Below, one piece after another: positions 1 through 9,141 of a stretch of 64,000 bases of DNA (position 1 is the stretch's first letter; the number at the start of each line of letters is the position of its first letter). Location of the stretch: contig NZ_JAJALK010000003.1 of the NCBI RefSeq assembly GCF_020523825.1, forward strand, positions 248,001-312,000. The letters run 5' to 3'. The notes below the pieces were generated by a model. The model did no database searches. It was not told the origin of the DNA and saw nothing but the letters and a program-made list of their open reading frames with translations. Made by a program: the position numbers and the translations under genes. Origin of the DNA: Methylobacterium brachiatum (GTDB lineage: Bacteria > Pseudomonadota > Alphaproteobacteria > Rhizobiales > Beijerinckiaceae).

Positions 1-64
1 GCTGGACCTCGCGGCGTTTGCGCGCTTCTGTCGAAGCGTTCTGCCAATCGGCTGCCGGAGACGG

Positions 65-412
65 ATGGTGTCACAATCCCTCGTCGATCGGGCCGCGCTC
101 GACGAACTTGAAGGTGTCATCGGCACCGAGAAGCTCGCCCGCCTGCTCGACCGTTTCACCGCGAGCCTCGCCACGGCCTTCGACGGCGCGGAGCGGGGCG
201 AGGCGGATTACGCCCGCGAGGCGCACACACTCGTGTCGATGTCGGGCATGCTGGGCTGCGCCGAATTGAGCCGGGCGTGCCGGGATTTCGAGCAATCCGC
301 GAAGGGCGGCGGCGGCGATTTCACGGCCGCGCTCGTGGACCTTCGCAAGCTGCGCGACGCCACCGTGACGGCCCTGCGCGATCTGCGCGACGACAAGCGG
401 GCCGCCGAGTAG
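65..412 (+). CDS. Hpt (histidine phosphotransfer) domain protein
   Basis: A 115-residue single-domain protein likely to shuttle phosphate between a hybrid kinase and a response regulator in the cytoplasm. It is a short all-helical sequence in which His54 sits in REAHTLVSMSG, matching the Hpt motif AHxLxGxxxxxG, although the usual Lys-Gly after the His is replaced by Val-Ser. The frame stays open upstream to the window edge, so the ATG at 65 may not be the true start and the gene could be truncated here. It is followed after 4 bp by a convergent sensor kinase gene, which could be its partner; that pairing is inferred from position only. Confidence 0.7.
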   Translation: MVSQSLVDRAALDELEGVIGTEKLARLLDRFTASLATAFDGAERGEADYAREAHTLVSMSGMLGCAELSRACRDFEQSAKGGGGDFTAALVDLRKLRDATVTALRDLRDDKRAAE

Positions 413-416
413 GATC

Positions 417-1664
417 TCACCCGGCCGTGACGGCGGCGAGCGGTGCCTCGAAGGTCAGCACCGCTCCGGTCGGCGGATAGCTCAGCTGCGCGGTGCCGCC
501 GAAGCTGTGGGCGAGGCTCCGGGCGATCAGGCGCGTCCCGAACCCGGTCCGGGTCGGCGGGCTGACCGGCGGGCCGCCGACCTCCTCCCAGCGGAATCGC
601 AGGGTCGCGCCCTCGCCGGCGGCGGTGACGGCCCAGGCGATGACCACCTGCCCGGTGGGCACCGAGAGCGCGCCGTACTTGGCGGCGTTGGTGCCGAGCT
701 CGTGCAGCATCAGCGCCAGGACCATGCCGTGGCGCGGGCCGAGCGTGACGTCGGCACCCTCCACCCGGAACCGCCCGGCGACGCCGTCGCCATGAAGCGA
801 GACCGCCCCCTCGACCAGCCCGACCAGGGAGGCCGCCGCGAAGGAGCCCTGGAGCAGAACGTCGTGAGCCTGGGCCAGCGCCAGCAGCCGGGCGGCCAGC
901 GCCTCGCCGGCGGCTTCGAGCGAGCCGGCGTTGCGCAGGGTCTGCGCCGCAACCGCCTGGACCATGGCCAGGGTGTTCTTCATCCGGTGGGACAGTTCCT
1001 GCATCAGCAGGGTCTGGCGCGCCTCGGTGAGCTTCAGCTCGGTGATGTCGCGCGAGGCCGCCAGGATGCGGTCCGGGCGACCGGGCCGGCCGCCGACCGG
1101 GCTCACCGCGATATCCCACCAGGTCACGGTCCGGCCGGATTCGAGCTTGGCCTGGAAGCGGCTCGCGCCGCCGAGCCGCGCCTTGGCGAGCGACGCCGCG
1201 ACCGCCTCCCGGTCCTCGTCGCGGATCCAGAGGTCGATCCAGGGGCGGCCGATCAGGTCCGCGAGGTTCCGGCCGCAGAGACCGGCCGGGCCGTTCTCGC
1301 CCGCAGTGATCAGGATGCCGTTGCAATCCAGGATCTCGAGGACGTCGGCCGCGACCTGCAGCATCCCGGGGGCGGTCAGCGCGCCCGCCCAGGAGGGCGC
1401 CGACCAGGTCTCGACGCGGCCGGATTCCGGGTGATGGAGCGGTGGCGGCGCCGGGGCAGGAAACGGCTCACGCCCGAGGCGCCCGGATTCGACGCGGCTC
1501 GCGGCCTCGATGATGCGGCCGAGCCGCCGGCTGCGCTGCCGTTCAGCATCCGCCTGTTTGGTCGCCTGCATCAGCAGGTCGCGCAGACGCAGGTTCTCGG
1601 CTTCCAGCGCGGCGAGGCGTCGGTCCGTCCCGTCCGCCCGCGGCAACACGAGGCCCGCATCCAT
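417..1664 (-). CDS. HWE-family sensor histidine kinase with PAS domain
   Basis: A 415-residue soluble sensor kinase. Residues 15-50 are a predicted coiled coil and 105-210 a PAS-like domain. A phosphoacceptor region follows with His226 in LSHRMKNTLAMVQAVA, then an ATPase domain containing HELGTNAAKYGALS and the later RFRWEE. The HRxKN box, the shortened N-box and the W-x-E element are hallmarks of the HWE/HisKA_2 kinases common in Rhizobiales and often tied to light or general-stress signalling. There is no membrane segment, so the PAS domain probably senses a cytoplasmic cue. The adjacent convergent Hpt gene is a possible phosphorelay partner. The start is an ATG preceded by a G-rich purine stretch. 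Confidence 0.85.
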   Translation of the reverse strand: MDAGLVLPRADGTDRRLAALEAENLRLRDLLMQATKQADAERQRSRRLGRIIEAASRVESGRLGREPFPAPAPPPLHHPESGRVETWSAPSWAGALTAPGMLQVAADVLEILDCNGILITAGENGPAGLCGRNLADLIGRPWIDLWIRDEDREAVAASLAKARLGGASRFQAKLESGRTVTWWDIAVSPVGGRPGRPDRILAASRDITELKLTEARQTLLMQELSHRMKNTLAMVQAVAAQTLRNAGSLEAAGEALAARLLALAQAHDVLLQGSFAAASLVGLVEGAVSLHGDGVAGRFRVEGADVTLGPRHGMVLALMLHELGTNAAKYGALSVPTGQVVIAWAVTAAGEGATLRFRWEEVGGPPVSPPTRTGFGTRLIARSLAHSFGGTAQLSYPPTGAVLTFEAPLAAVTAG

Positions 1665-1921
1665 CGCTCGCCCCCGTCTCGGCTTCGATCCCCCCGCGGC
1701 GCAGGCGCCGCAAAAGACCCTCCGACGGTGCGGCGCGGCGACGCGATGTCGAAGCTCGGGCGCGCCGGCGGATCGAACCGCTTCTGGTGACGCGCTCCGC
1801 TCGCGACCGCACGAAACGAAGGGTAGGCGAGGCTAGCACGATATCTGGGATAATCAAATGAGCCGTGTATTCGCCGCCGCCGGGCAACCAGAAGATCAAG
1901 TTCGGGCGACGACGAAGTCCG

Positions 1922-3604
1922 TCATTTGTTCCGCATCAGCAGGACCAGCCAGCCGATCCCGAGGATGAAGATCACCAGGCCGATCGAGACGAAGACCGGC
2001 GTGCCGAGGTCGATCAGCCGCGGCGCCAGCTGGGTGGCGAACGCCGCCACCACCAGGGCCACCGCGACCCGGGCGGCGGCCCGCTCGATGCCGCGGGTCA
2101 CCTTGTCGAGACCCTTCACCTCGATCTCGACGGTGACGCGGCCCTGCTTGAGGCGCACCAGCATCAGGTGGATCAGCGTCGGCAGCTCGGAGGCGGCGCC
2201 GTAGAGGCCGACGCCCAAGGCCTCGGCCTTCTGCTTGAGGGCGCCCAGCGAGAACTGCGTCTGCATGCTCGCCTTGACCGTGGGTCCGGCCGCCGCGAAC
2301 AGGTCGAAATCCGGATCGAGGTGGCGCATCACGCCGTCGGCGGTGACCAGGCCCTTGAACAGGATCGCCAGGTCGGTCGGCATGGCGAGGTCGTTCTCGC
2401 GGGCCATGTTCATGAAGTCGGTGAGCACCAGCCCGAGGTTGAGCGGGATCGAGGAGTGGCTCTCCACGAAGGACTGGGCCGAGACCTGGAGCCGGGTCAG
2501 GTCCGGGTTGCTGGTGCCGGTCCAGTCGAGCAGCACGGCCATCAGGCCGTCCGCGTCCTGCTTGAGCATGGCGCCGATCAGCACCAGCAGCTGCGAGCGC
2601 CGCCGCTGCGACAGCCGCCCGATGATGCCGAAATCGATGAAGCCGATCTTGTTGCCCGGCAGCGCCAGCATGTTGCCCGGGTGCGGATCGGCGTGGAACA
2701 CGCCCTCAATCAGCGCCATCTGCAGGAAGGCGTCGGTGCCCTTCTGGGCGAGCAGCTTCTTGTCGAGCCCGGCCGCGCGGAGCGCCGCCTCGTCGTTGGG
2801 CGGGATGCCGTGGATAAAATCCTGGACCAGGACCCGCTCGGAGCAATACTCCCAGTGGATCTTCGGGAAGACGATGTCGTCGCGGTCCTCGAAGATCTGC
2901 GCCAGGAGCTCGCAGTTGCGCGCCTCGTTGAGCAGGTCGAGCTCGCCGTTCAGGCCCTCGGCGAGGTGCCGCATCTGCTCGCGCGGCTGGTAGCGGGCCA
3001 TGTCCGGCCACTCGTTCTCGACGATCCGGGCGCCGTGCGCCATCAGGCGCAGATCCGCCTCGATGATCTTGCGCAGGTTCGGCCGCAGGACCTTGACGAT
3101 CACGTCCTCGCCCGAGTGCAGGCGCGCCCGGTAGACCTGGGCGATCGACGCGGAGGCGATCGGGTTGGTGTCGAACTCGGCGAAGACCTCGTTGGGCGGC
3201 CCGCCGATATCCAGCTCGAGCTGCGGGCCGATCTGCTCCCACGGCACCGGCACGACCTGGCTGTGGAGTTTCTGTAGCTCCTCGGTCCAGGCCGGCGACA
3301 GCAGGTCCGGCCGGCTCGCCAGAACCTGGCCGAACTTGATGAAGGTCGGGCCCAGGGCCTCGATCGCCCGGCGCAGGCGCTCGGGCTCGGACAGGCGGGT
3401 GACGTCGACCCGGGGCCGGCGGCGCGGCAGCAGCGGCAGGTAGCGCAGCCCGAGGCGGTCCACGACGCGGGTGACGCCGAAGCCGATCAGGATCGTCGCG
3501 ATCTCCGACAGCCTCTGACGGTCGCGGGCGGCAACGAAGGCTGTCTTCAGCATGAAAGGGGCGATCCGTTCGGACACGATTGGGCGTCCGGACAGCACGA
3601 GCAT
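1922..3604 (-). CDS. ubiB: UbiB/ABC1/ADCK-family atypical kinase, ubiquinone biosynthesis
   Basis: A 560-residue member of the ABC1/ADCK/UbiB atypical kinase-ATPase family, which supports ubiquinone (coenzyme Q) synthesis at the inner membrane. The family-specific KxGQ motif is at K90-Q93 (FIKFGQ). The Ala-rich loop is in SASIAQVYRA at 151-160 and the ATP-site lysine in VKVLRP at about 171. The catalytic HADPHPGN and the metal-binding DFG (FIDFGIIG) follow. Two hydrophobic helices close the C terminus, as expected for UbiB. The start at 3604 lacks a clear ribosome binding site; an in-frame ATG at 3553 is an alternative. No other ubiquinone gene lies nearby, so the role rests on the family alone. 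Confidence 0.85.
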   Translation of the reverse strand: MLVLSGRPIVSERIAPFMLKTAFVAARDRQRLSEIATILIGFGVTRVVDRLGLRYLPLLPRRRPRVDVTRLSEPERLRRAIEALGPTFIKFGQVLASRPDLLSPAWTEELQKLHSQVVPVPWEQIGPQLELDIGGPPNEVFAEFDTNPIASASIAQVYRARLHSGEDVIVKVLRPNLRKIIEADLRLMAHGARIVENEWPDMARYQPREQMRHLAEGLNGELDLLNEARNCELLAQIFEDRDDIVFPKIHWEYCSERVLVQDFIHGIPPNDEAALRAAGLDKKLLAQKGTDAFLQMALIEGVFHADPHPGNMLALPGNKIGFIDFGIIGRLSQRRRSQLLVLIGAMLKQDADGLMAVLLDWTGTSNPDLTRLQVSAQSFVESHSSIPLNLGLVLTDFMNMARENDLAMPTDLAILFKGLVTADGVMRHLDPDFDLFAAAGPTVKASMQTQFSLGALKQKAEALGVGLYGAASELPTLIHLMLVRLKQGRVTVEIEVKGLDKVTRGIERAAARVAVALVVAAFATQLAPRLIDLGTPVFVSIGLVIFILGIGWLVLLMRNK

Positions 3605-3684
3605 AAGGACTTTTTTGCGGTCGCGAAGCCCCGGATGCGTCCCACGGCGACATTAGAGCCGCCGGGGCCGTCAGCGTACGGGCG

Positions 3685-5007
3685 TTACGGTCGCGGCGCC
3701 GCCGGCAGGGGCAGGGCGACCGCCGGCCGCCGCGCGTCGCCGAAGCGGGCATTGACCACCAGCAGCGTCACGACCACGGCCGAGAGGGCGAGCGCGGCCA
3801 GGAAGTACAGGCCGGCCTCGAAGCTGCCGGTGGCCTCGCGGATCCAGCCGACCATCGAGGGGGCGACGAAGCCGCCGAGATTGCCGATGCAGTTGATCAG
3901 CGCGATCCCGCCCGCCGCCGCGCTGCCGCTCAGGAACACCGAGGGCAACGCCCAGAACGGCGCCTTGGCGCCGTAGAGCCCGGCGGCGGCAAGGGCCATA
4001 AAGGCCACCGCCCAGAGCGAGCCGGTGGCGAGGCCGGCCAGCGCCAGCCCGGTCGCCGTGAGGCCGAGGGCGGTCGCGAGGGTGATCCGGCGGTCGTCGT
4101 AGCGGTCGGAGATCCAGCCGACGGTGAGCCCACCGACGACGCCGAAGAGGTAGGGCACGGCGGTCATCAGGCCGGTCTGCATGTCCGACAGGCCGGTGCT
4201 CTTCAGGATCTGCGGCAGGAAGAACGCCAGGCCGAGATTGGCGCCGGTGTTGGCGAAGTAGATGAACGACAGCGCGATCAGCCGCGGATCCGAGAGTGCC
4301 GTCCGCAGGCTGGTCCCGTGGGTGCCGGCGACGCTGCTCTGCTCGGAATCGATCAGGGTCTGCAGGGCGGTGCGGTCGGCCGGGGCGAGCCACATTGCGT
4401 CCTTGGGCCGGTCCGGGATCAGGGCCAGGAAGACGAAGCCGAACAGGGTGGTCGGGATGCCCTCCAGCAGGAACAGCCATTGCCAGCCCTTGAGGCCCAG
4501 GGCCCCGTCGAGCTGCATGATCGTGGTCGAGAGCGGCGCGCCGATCGCCAGCGAGACCGGGATGCCCACCGCGAAGGCGCCGAAGATCCGGGCGCGATAC
4601 GCTTTCGGGAACCAGTAGGTCAGGTAGAGGATCACGCCCGGGTAGAACCCGGCCTCGGCCGCACCCAGCAGGAAGCGCAGGATCAGGAAGCTGGTCGAGC
4701 CCTGCACGAACATCATCGCGGCCGAGAGCAGGCCCCAGGTGATCATGATCCGGGCGATCCAGCGCCGCGCGCCGACCTTCTCGAGGATCAGGTTGCTCGG
4801 CACCTCGAAGAGGAAATAGCCGATGAAGAAGATCCCGGCGCCGAGCCCGAACACCGCCGGCCCGATGCCGAGATCGGCGTTCATCCGCAGGGCCGCGAAG
4901 CCGACATTGATCCGGTCGATATAGGCCATGACGTAGCCCACGAAGAGCAGCGGCATCAGCCGGAAGAACACCTGCCGGACGATCCGGTCCTGTTCGCTGG
5001 CGACCAT
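3685..5007 (-). CDS. MFS transporter, anion:cation symporter type (organic/sugar acid uptake)
   Basis: A 12-helix major facilitator permease of about 440 residues. The first helix ends in AYIDRINVGFA and the next loop carries the family FEVPSN element typical of anion:cation symporters that import tartrate, phthalate or sugar acids. I prefer the ATG at 5007 because it follows GAGGA at good spacing; an ATG at 5046 would add 13 residues but has no Shine-Dalgarno. It is the last gene of a six-gene minus-strand run, 97-136 bp after the binding-protein-like gene depending on the start chosen. That context suggests import of a hydroxyacid or aldarate handled by the operon. The exact substrate cannot be read from sequence. 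Confidence 0.85.
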   Translation of the reverse strand: MVASEQDRIVRQVFFRLMPLLFVGYVMAYIDRINVGFAALRMNADLGIGPAVFGLGAGIFFIGYFLFEVPSNLILEKVGARRWIARIMITWGLLSAAMMFVQGSTSFLILRFLLGAAEAGFYPGVILYLTYWFPKAYRARIFGAFAVGIPVSLAIGAPLSTTIMQLDGALGLKGWQWLFLLEGIPTTLFGFVFLALIPDRPKDAMWLAPADRTALQTLIDSEQSSVAGTHGTSLRTALSDPRLIALSFIYFANTGANLGLAFFLPQILKSTGLSDMQTGLMTAVPYLFGVVGGLTVGWISDRYDDRRITLATALGLTATGLALAGLATGSLWAVAFMALAAAGLYGAKAPFWALPSVFLSGSAAAGGIALINCIGNLGGFVAPSMVGWIREATGSFEAGLYFLAALALSAVVVTLLVVNARFGDARRPAVALPLPAAPRP

Positions 5008-5143
5008 GGTGTCCTCGCTGTTTGAGTTGTTTTCGACGGCCGCCATCGTGAGCGATGTGGCCCGGTACGGCGCGCGAGCCCCGAACGATGCGCGTCCCCG
5101 GGGTGCTTCGCAGCGCTCGCGAGGACGGCGGTCGCGCGCCTGC

Positions 5144-5845
5144 TCAGAAAGCCGGCTCGAGGCCGCTCGCGCGGTAGGCGGCGGCGGCCTCCGGGGTGGT
5201 CAGCCCGGCGAGGAAGCGCAGGGCGCCGTCCCGGTCGGCGGCGCCGCGCAGGATCGCGGCCGCGAAGGTCGTGACCTCCTGGACGGGCTCCGGGAACGGC
5301 CCCACCACCTCAATGCCCGGCACAACCATTAGCTCGCTGATCTGCTGGACCGCGATGTCGGCCTCGCCCGAGACCAGCTTCTCGGCGGTGAAGCCCTGCG
5401 GGATGATCGTCGCCCGGGCGTTGACCGCGTCTTCGAGGCCGAGCCGCGGCAGCAGGCCGGCGAAGTAGATGCCGCTGGCACCGGTGCGCGAATAGGCCAC
5501 CGAGCGCGCCGCGACGAGCGTCCGCTTGAGCGCCTCGACGCTGCCGATATCGGGATGCGCCGCCCCGGCCTTCACGGCGATGCCGTAGCGGGAGCGCACC
5601 GCGTCCACCCGGGTCTCCGGCTCGACCTTTCCGGCGGCGATCAGCCGGTCCATCGCGTCGGAGAGCACGAACACCGCGTCGGCGGTCTCGCCCGCCTCCA
5701 GCGCCTTCATGATCACCGCGGTGGGCGCCCAGTCGATCGCCGCCCGGCCGCCCGCCGCCGCGAAGGCGGGGACGACATGGGCGTCGAAGGCGCCCCGCAC
5801 CACCAAAGCGCATTTCAGCCGCGTCGCTTGCTGCTCGTCCGCCAT
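5144..5845 (-). CDS. Periplasmic-binding-protein-fold protein (ModA-like) without signal peptide
   Basis: A 233-residue protein resembling the type 2 periplasmic binding fold of ModA-like molybdate/anion binding proteins. It shows an alternating Rossmann-like pattern, a YSRTGASGIYF segment likely to form a ligand loop, and a conserved C-terminal tail with ASGLEPAF. It has no signal peptide or lipobox and no ABC permease or ATPase gene nearby, so it probably works in the cytoplasm as a ligand sensor or enzyme accessory. The start at 5845 is chosen because GGGAG sits five bases before it; an ATG at 5857 has a weaker site. It lies 29 bp after uronate dehydrogenase in the same operon. Confidence 0.65.
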   Translation of the reverse strand: MADEQQATRLKCALVVRGAFDAHVVPAFAAAGGRAAIDWAPTAVIMKALEAGETADAVFVLSDAMDRLIAAGKVEPETRVDAVRSRYGIAVKAGAAHPDIGSVEALKRTLVAARSVAYSRTGASGIYFAGLLPRLGLEDAVNARATIIPQGFTAEKLVSGEADIAVQQISELMVVPGIEVVGPFPEPVQEVTTFAAAILRGAADRDGALRFLAGLTTPEAAAAYRASGLEPAF

Positions 5846-5874
5846 GCCGGCTCCCATCGTCTCGGAGGCTGTGA

Positions 5875-6714
5875 TCACCGGGCGGTCGGCTCGGTGCGGG
5901 AATAGTCGAGGGCAGTGAAGCCGCCGCCCTGGTAGCGCTCGATCACCGGGTTGCCGCTGGTCTTGCCCTCCAGCGCCGGGGCGTAGGAATCGGCGCTGTC
6001 CTGCGGCGCCCAGCCGATCACGTCGCGGCCGTCCCGGCGCCACCAGGTCATCCGGCTGTTGTTCGAGGCGCCCCAGATCACCACCGATCCCTTCGGCCCG
6101 AGGCTCGGGGCCAGGGTGGCGCAAGTGATCAGCCGGGTCAGGTCGGCATAGGACAGCCAGGTCGCCAGCATCCGGGCGTCGATGGGCTCCGGAAAGCAGG
6201 AGCCGATGCGCAGGAAGACACTCTCGACCCCGTGCTTGTCGCGGTACAGGCCACCCATCATCTCGCCATAGGCCTTGGACAGGCCGTAGTAGCCGTCCGG
6301 CGCCAGGGCGCAGTCGTCGTCCAGCACCTCTTTCCGCTCGTGGAACCCGATCGCGTGGTTCGAGGAGGCGAACACCATCCGGGCGCGCTCCCGCCGGGCC
6401 GCCTCGTAGGCGTGGTAGAGCCCGCGGATGTTGGGGCCGATCACGGTCTCGAACGGGTGCTCCACCGAGATCCCGCCGAAATGCAGGATCGTGCCGCAGC
6501 CCTCCGCCAGGCGCAGGATCGCCGGGCCGTCCTCCAGGTCGGCGAGCTGGAAGCGCGCGCCCTCGGGCAGCGGGTCGGGGAAGGGCACCCGGTCGGTCAG
6601 GCGCAGGGTCCAGCCCTGGGCGCCGAGCGCCTTCGTCAGCACCCGCCCGAGGGCGCCCGAGGCGCCGGTGAGCAGGACGGGCTTCTGCGGGATCGTGTCG
6701 GGGGATGCGCTCAT
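5875..6714 (-). CDS. udh: Uronate dehydrogenase (NAD-dependent epimerase/dehydratase family)
   Basis: A 279-residue extended short-chain dehydrogenase. It has the NAD-binding GASGALG at 17-23, Ser-rich SSNH near 117-120 and the catalytic Tyr143-x3-Lys147 in YYGLSK. The segments HFGGISVEHPFE and GPNIRGLYHAYEAAR closely match uronate dehydrogenases, which oxidise galacturonate or glucuronate to the aldaro-lactone with NAD. In the same operon sit a beta-propeller lactonase that could open that lactone and two MFS permeases. The start has GGAG at suitable spacing. Family assignment is strong; the natural sugar could be another uronic acid or a related aldose. Confidence 0.85.
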   Translation of the reverse strand: MSASPDTIPQKPVLLTGASGALGRVLTKALGAQGWTLRLTDRVPFPDPLPEGARFQLADLEDGPAILRLAEGCGTILHFGGISVEHPFETVIGPNIRGLYHAYEAARRERARMVFASSNHAIGFHERKEVLDDDCALAPDGYYGLSKAYGEMMGGLYRDKHGVESVFLRIGSCFPEPIDARMLATWLSYADLTRLITCATLAPSLGPKGSVVIWGASNNSRMTWWRRDGRDVIGWAPQDSADSYAPALEGKTSGNPVIERYQGGGFTALDYSRTEPTAR

Positions 6715-6730
6715 CGGGTTCGCTCCGGGT

Positions 6731-8026
6731 TCAGGCGGTCTTCACCGCGTTGAGGGGAGGGGCCGCCTGCGGGCGGCGCGGACGTTTCACGAAGATCGCC
6801 ATCGCGATGACGCCGGCCGCGGCGATCAGGGCGGCTATGACGAAGGCGCTGGCATAGCCTCCGAGATACTGCACGGCGAATCCCGTGGCGGTCGGGCCGA
6901 TGATGCCCGAGATGTTGCTCAGCAGGTGGATGAAGCCGCTCACCCCGCCGACCCGCGCCTCCGGCACCAACTCGTGGATCGTCGCCCAGCAGGATTGCAC
7001 CGAGCTCGTCAGCATCAGCACCGCGAGTGCGATCAGGGATACCGCCACCGCAGCGTTCGGCGCGGCGTTGACGGTGATCAGCGCGACGCCCGCGATGGCG
7101 AGCGGCACGATCGTGGTGATCTTCCTTGCCGCCAGCTTGTCGTCCATGCGCTTGTACAGCAGGTCGGCGACGATGCCGCCGCCGACATAGCCGACGAAGC
7201 CGCAGGCCCAGGGGATCGAGGCCACGAACGCCATCTGTTGCACCGGCATGTGCAGGGCGTCGGTGAGGTAGCTCGGGAGCCACGAGAGGAAGATGTAGAG
7301 GGTGTAGTTCACCGCGAACATGCCGAGCCCCAGCGACAGGGTGCTCGGCAGGAACAGGTAGTCGCGTAAGGATCGCTCGTGGTCGGAGGCGGCGAGGTGC
7401 GACACGGCGCGGCTGTGCTCGACCAGCGCGATCTCCTCCGCGGAGACCCGGGGATTGTCCCGGGGCCGGTCGGTCATCAGGATCCGCCAGGCCACCACCC
7501 AGACGAGGCCGACGGCGCCGATCACGATGAAGGCCACCCGCCAGCCGTACTGGATCGCCAGCAGGCCGACCACGGGGGCCGCGATGGCGCTGCCGACCGT
7601 CTGGCCCGAGAAGGTGAAGCCGATGGTCCGGGCCGTCTCCTCGCGGGGAAACCAAGTGGTGATGGTCCGGTTCGTGGTCGAGTTCATCGGCCCCTCGGCG
7701 AAGCCGAACAGGGCGCGGACCACGAACATCTGGGCGAAGCCGGTCACCGCACCGGTGAGCATGCACAGGACCGACCAGGCGGTCGCCGCCCAGGTGTAGA
7801 CGCTGCGCGGGCCGTAGCGGTCGGCGAGCTGGCCGCCCACGAAGGCGAAGAGGGCGTAGCCGAAGAAGAAGGTGCTGAAGATCACCCCCAGCTCAGAGGG
7901 CGACAGGTTCAGGTCCTGCTTGACGAAGGGCGCGGCCACGCCGAGCGCGGCGCGGTCCATGTAGTTGATGATCCCGGCGATGAAGAGCAGCGTCGCGATC
8001 AGGAACCTGTATCGTTTGGCGAACAT
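6731..8026 (-). CDS. MFS transporter, hexuronate/glucarate permease-like
   Basis: A 431-residue, 12-helix major facilitator permease. The start of helix 1 carries NYMDRAALGVAAP and the cytoplasmic loop 2-3 has LADRYGPR. Both are typical of the ACS/GudP-ExuT group that imports hexuronates, glucarate or galactarate with protons. GGAGGAAG precedes the ATG at good spacing. It lies 16 bp upstream of uronate dehydrogenase and 40 bp downstream of the lactonase gene, consistent with importing the uronate substrate of this operon. A second, more divergent MFS gene ends the same operon, so the two permeases may serve different acids. Confidence 0.88.
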   Translation of the reverse strand: MFAKRYRFLIATLLFIAGIINYMDRAALGVAAPFVKQDLNLSPSELGVIFSTFFFGYALFAFVGGQLADRYGPRSVYTWAATAWSVLCMLTGAVTGFAQMFVVRALFGFAEGPMNSTTNRTITTWFPREETARTIGFTFSGQTVGSAIAAPVVGLLAIQYGWRVAFIVIGAVGLVWVVAWRILMTDRPRDNPRVSAEEIALVEHSRAVSHLAASDHERSLRDYLFLPSTLSLGLGMFAVNYTLYIFLSWLPSYLTDALHMPVQQMAFVASIPWACGFVGYVGGGIVADLLYKRMDDKLAARKITTIVPLAIAGVALITVNAAPNAAVAVSLIALAVLMLTSSVQSCWATIHELVPEARVGGVSGFIHLLSNISGIIGPTATGFAVQYLGGYASAFVIAALIAAAGVIAMAIFVKRPRRPQAAPPLNAVKTA

Positions 8027-8066
8027 CGGGCTTCCTCCGGGAACATCATGTTTTTGTTTTGTATTT

Positions 8067-9128
8067 TTACAGGAACGCGATCGTGCATGGGCTCGGGCTC
8101 TGGCGTGAGCCCGTCTGCGTGAGGTCGCCGCTGCCGGGGTCGATGGCGAATTCGACCAGGCTGTCGCCCTGCTCGTTGGCGACCAGCAGATGGCCGCCGT
8201 CCGGCGCGAGCGTCATGAAGCGCGGGTCCTGGCCGCCTGATGGCGTCCAGCCGGCCGGTTCGAGGCGGTCGCCCTCGACCCGGAAGCGCGCGATCCCGTC
8301 CTGGCCGCGGTTCGAGGCGTAGACGAAGCGCCCGCAGGGCGTGACCACGATCGCTGCCGCGGTGCTTGCGCCGAAGAAGTCCGGCGGCAGCGTCGGGACG
8401 CAGTGGAGGGGCGCGAGCGTCCCGGATGCCGCATCCCAGCGGCAGGTCGCGACGGTGGAATCCAGCTCGTTGACCAGGAAGGCGAGAGCGCCGCCGGGAT
8501 GGAACGCGATGTGGCGCGGGCCGGCGCCCGGGCGCAGGACGGCCTCGGAGACGATCTCCAGGCGGTCGCCGGGGAGGCGCAGGATGAAGACCCGGTCGAG
8601 ACCCTTGTCGGGCACCAAAACGTGGCCGCCGTCCGGCGACAGGACGACGTGGTGCGGGTGGGCGGCGGCCTGCTCGGTCCGGTGCGGGCCCGGCTCACCC
8701 GGCATCGGCAGGACCTGCGCGGCCGGCTCCAGCCCGCCATCGGGGCGCAGGGGCATCAGGGCCACGGAGCCGCTGGCGTAGTTGGCGACGATCAGGAACC
8801 GCCCGCTCGGGTCGATCGCCTGATGGACGCTGTTGGTGCCGCCGGTTTCCGCGCTGCCGAGGCCGTGCAGGGTGCCGTCCGGTGCGACCGCGAAGGCGGT
8901 GGCGACCGCGCCGTCGCCCTGGACCGTGTAGAGCACCGAGCGGGCCGGATCGGTGACCAGGAAGGACGGGTTGTCCAGCTCCTCGACCCGGCCGAGATGC
9001 GTCCAGCCCTCGAGCCCGGCCCCGACCCGGTAGATGTCGATGCCCCGGCCTCGGGCCCGGCGCCGCGCGGTGGTGAAGCAGCCGACGAAGGCGAGGCCGA
9101 GGGGGGAGCGGGGCGCGTCGTCGGTCAT
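8067..9128 (-). CDS. Lactonase family protein (7-bladed beta-propeller, 6-phosphogluconolactonase-like)
   Basis: A 353-residue beta-propeller of the Pgl/YbhE lactonase family. Repeated blade signatures are visible: GRFLIVANYASGSVALM, PHHVVLSPDGGHVLVPD, PRHIAFHPGGALAFLVNE and GRFVYASNRGQDGIA. This family hydrolyses sugar lactones in the cytoplasm. In this operon the likely substrate is the aldaro-lactone made by uronate dehydrogenase rather than 6-phosphogluconolactone, but that is inferred from context. It starts 13 bp after the FMN oxidase gene, so the two are almost certainly co-transcribed. Length and architecture are normal for the family. Confidence 0.85.
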   Translation of the reverse strand: MTDDAPRSPLGLAFVGCFTTARRRARGRGIDIYRVGAGLEGWTHLGRVEELDNPSFLVTDPARSVLYTVQGDGAVATAFAVAPDGTLHGLGSAETGGTNSVHQAIDPSGRFLIVANYASGSVALMPLRPDGGLEPAAQVLPMPGEPGPHRTEQAAAHPHHVVLSPDGGHVLVPDKGLDRVFILRLPGDRLEIVSEAVLRPGAGPRHIAFHPGGALAFLVNELDSTVATCRWDAASGTLAPLHCVPTLPPDFFGASTAAAIVVTPCGRFVYASNRGQDGIARFRVEGDRLEPAGWTPSGGQDPRFMTLAPDGGHLLVANEQGDSLVEFAIDPGSGDLTQTGSRQSPSPCTIAFL

Positions 9129-9141
9129 GCCAGTCTCCGGG

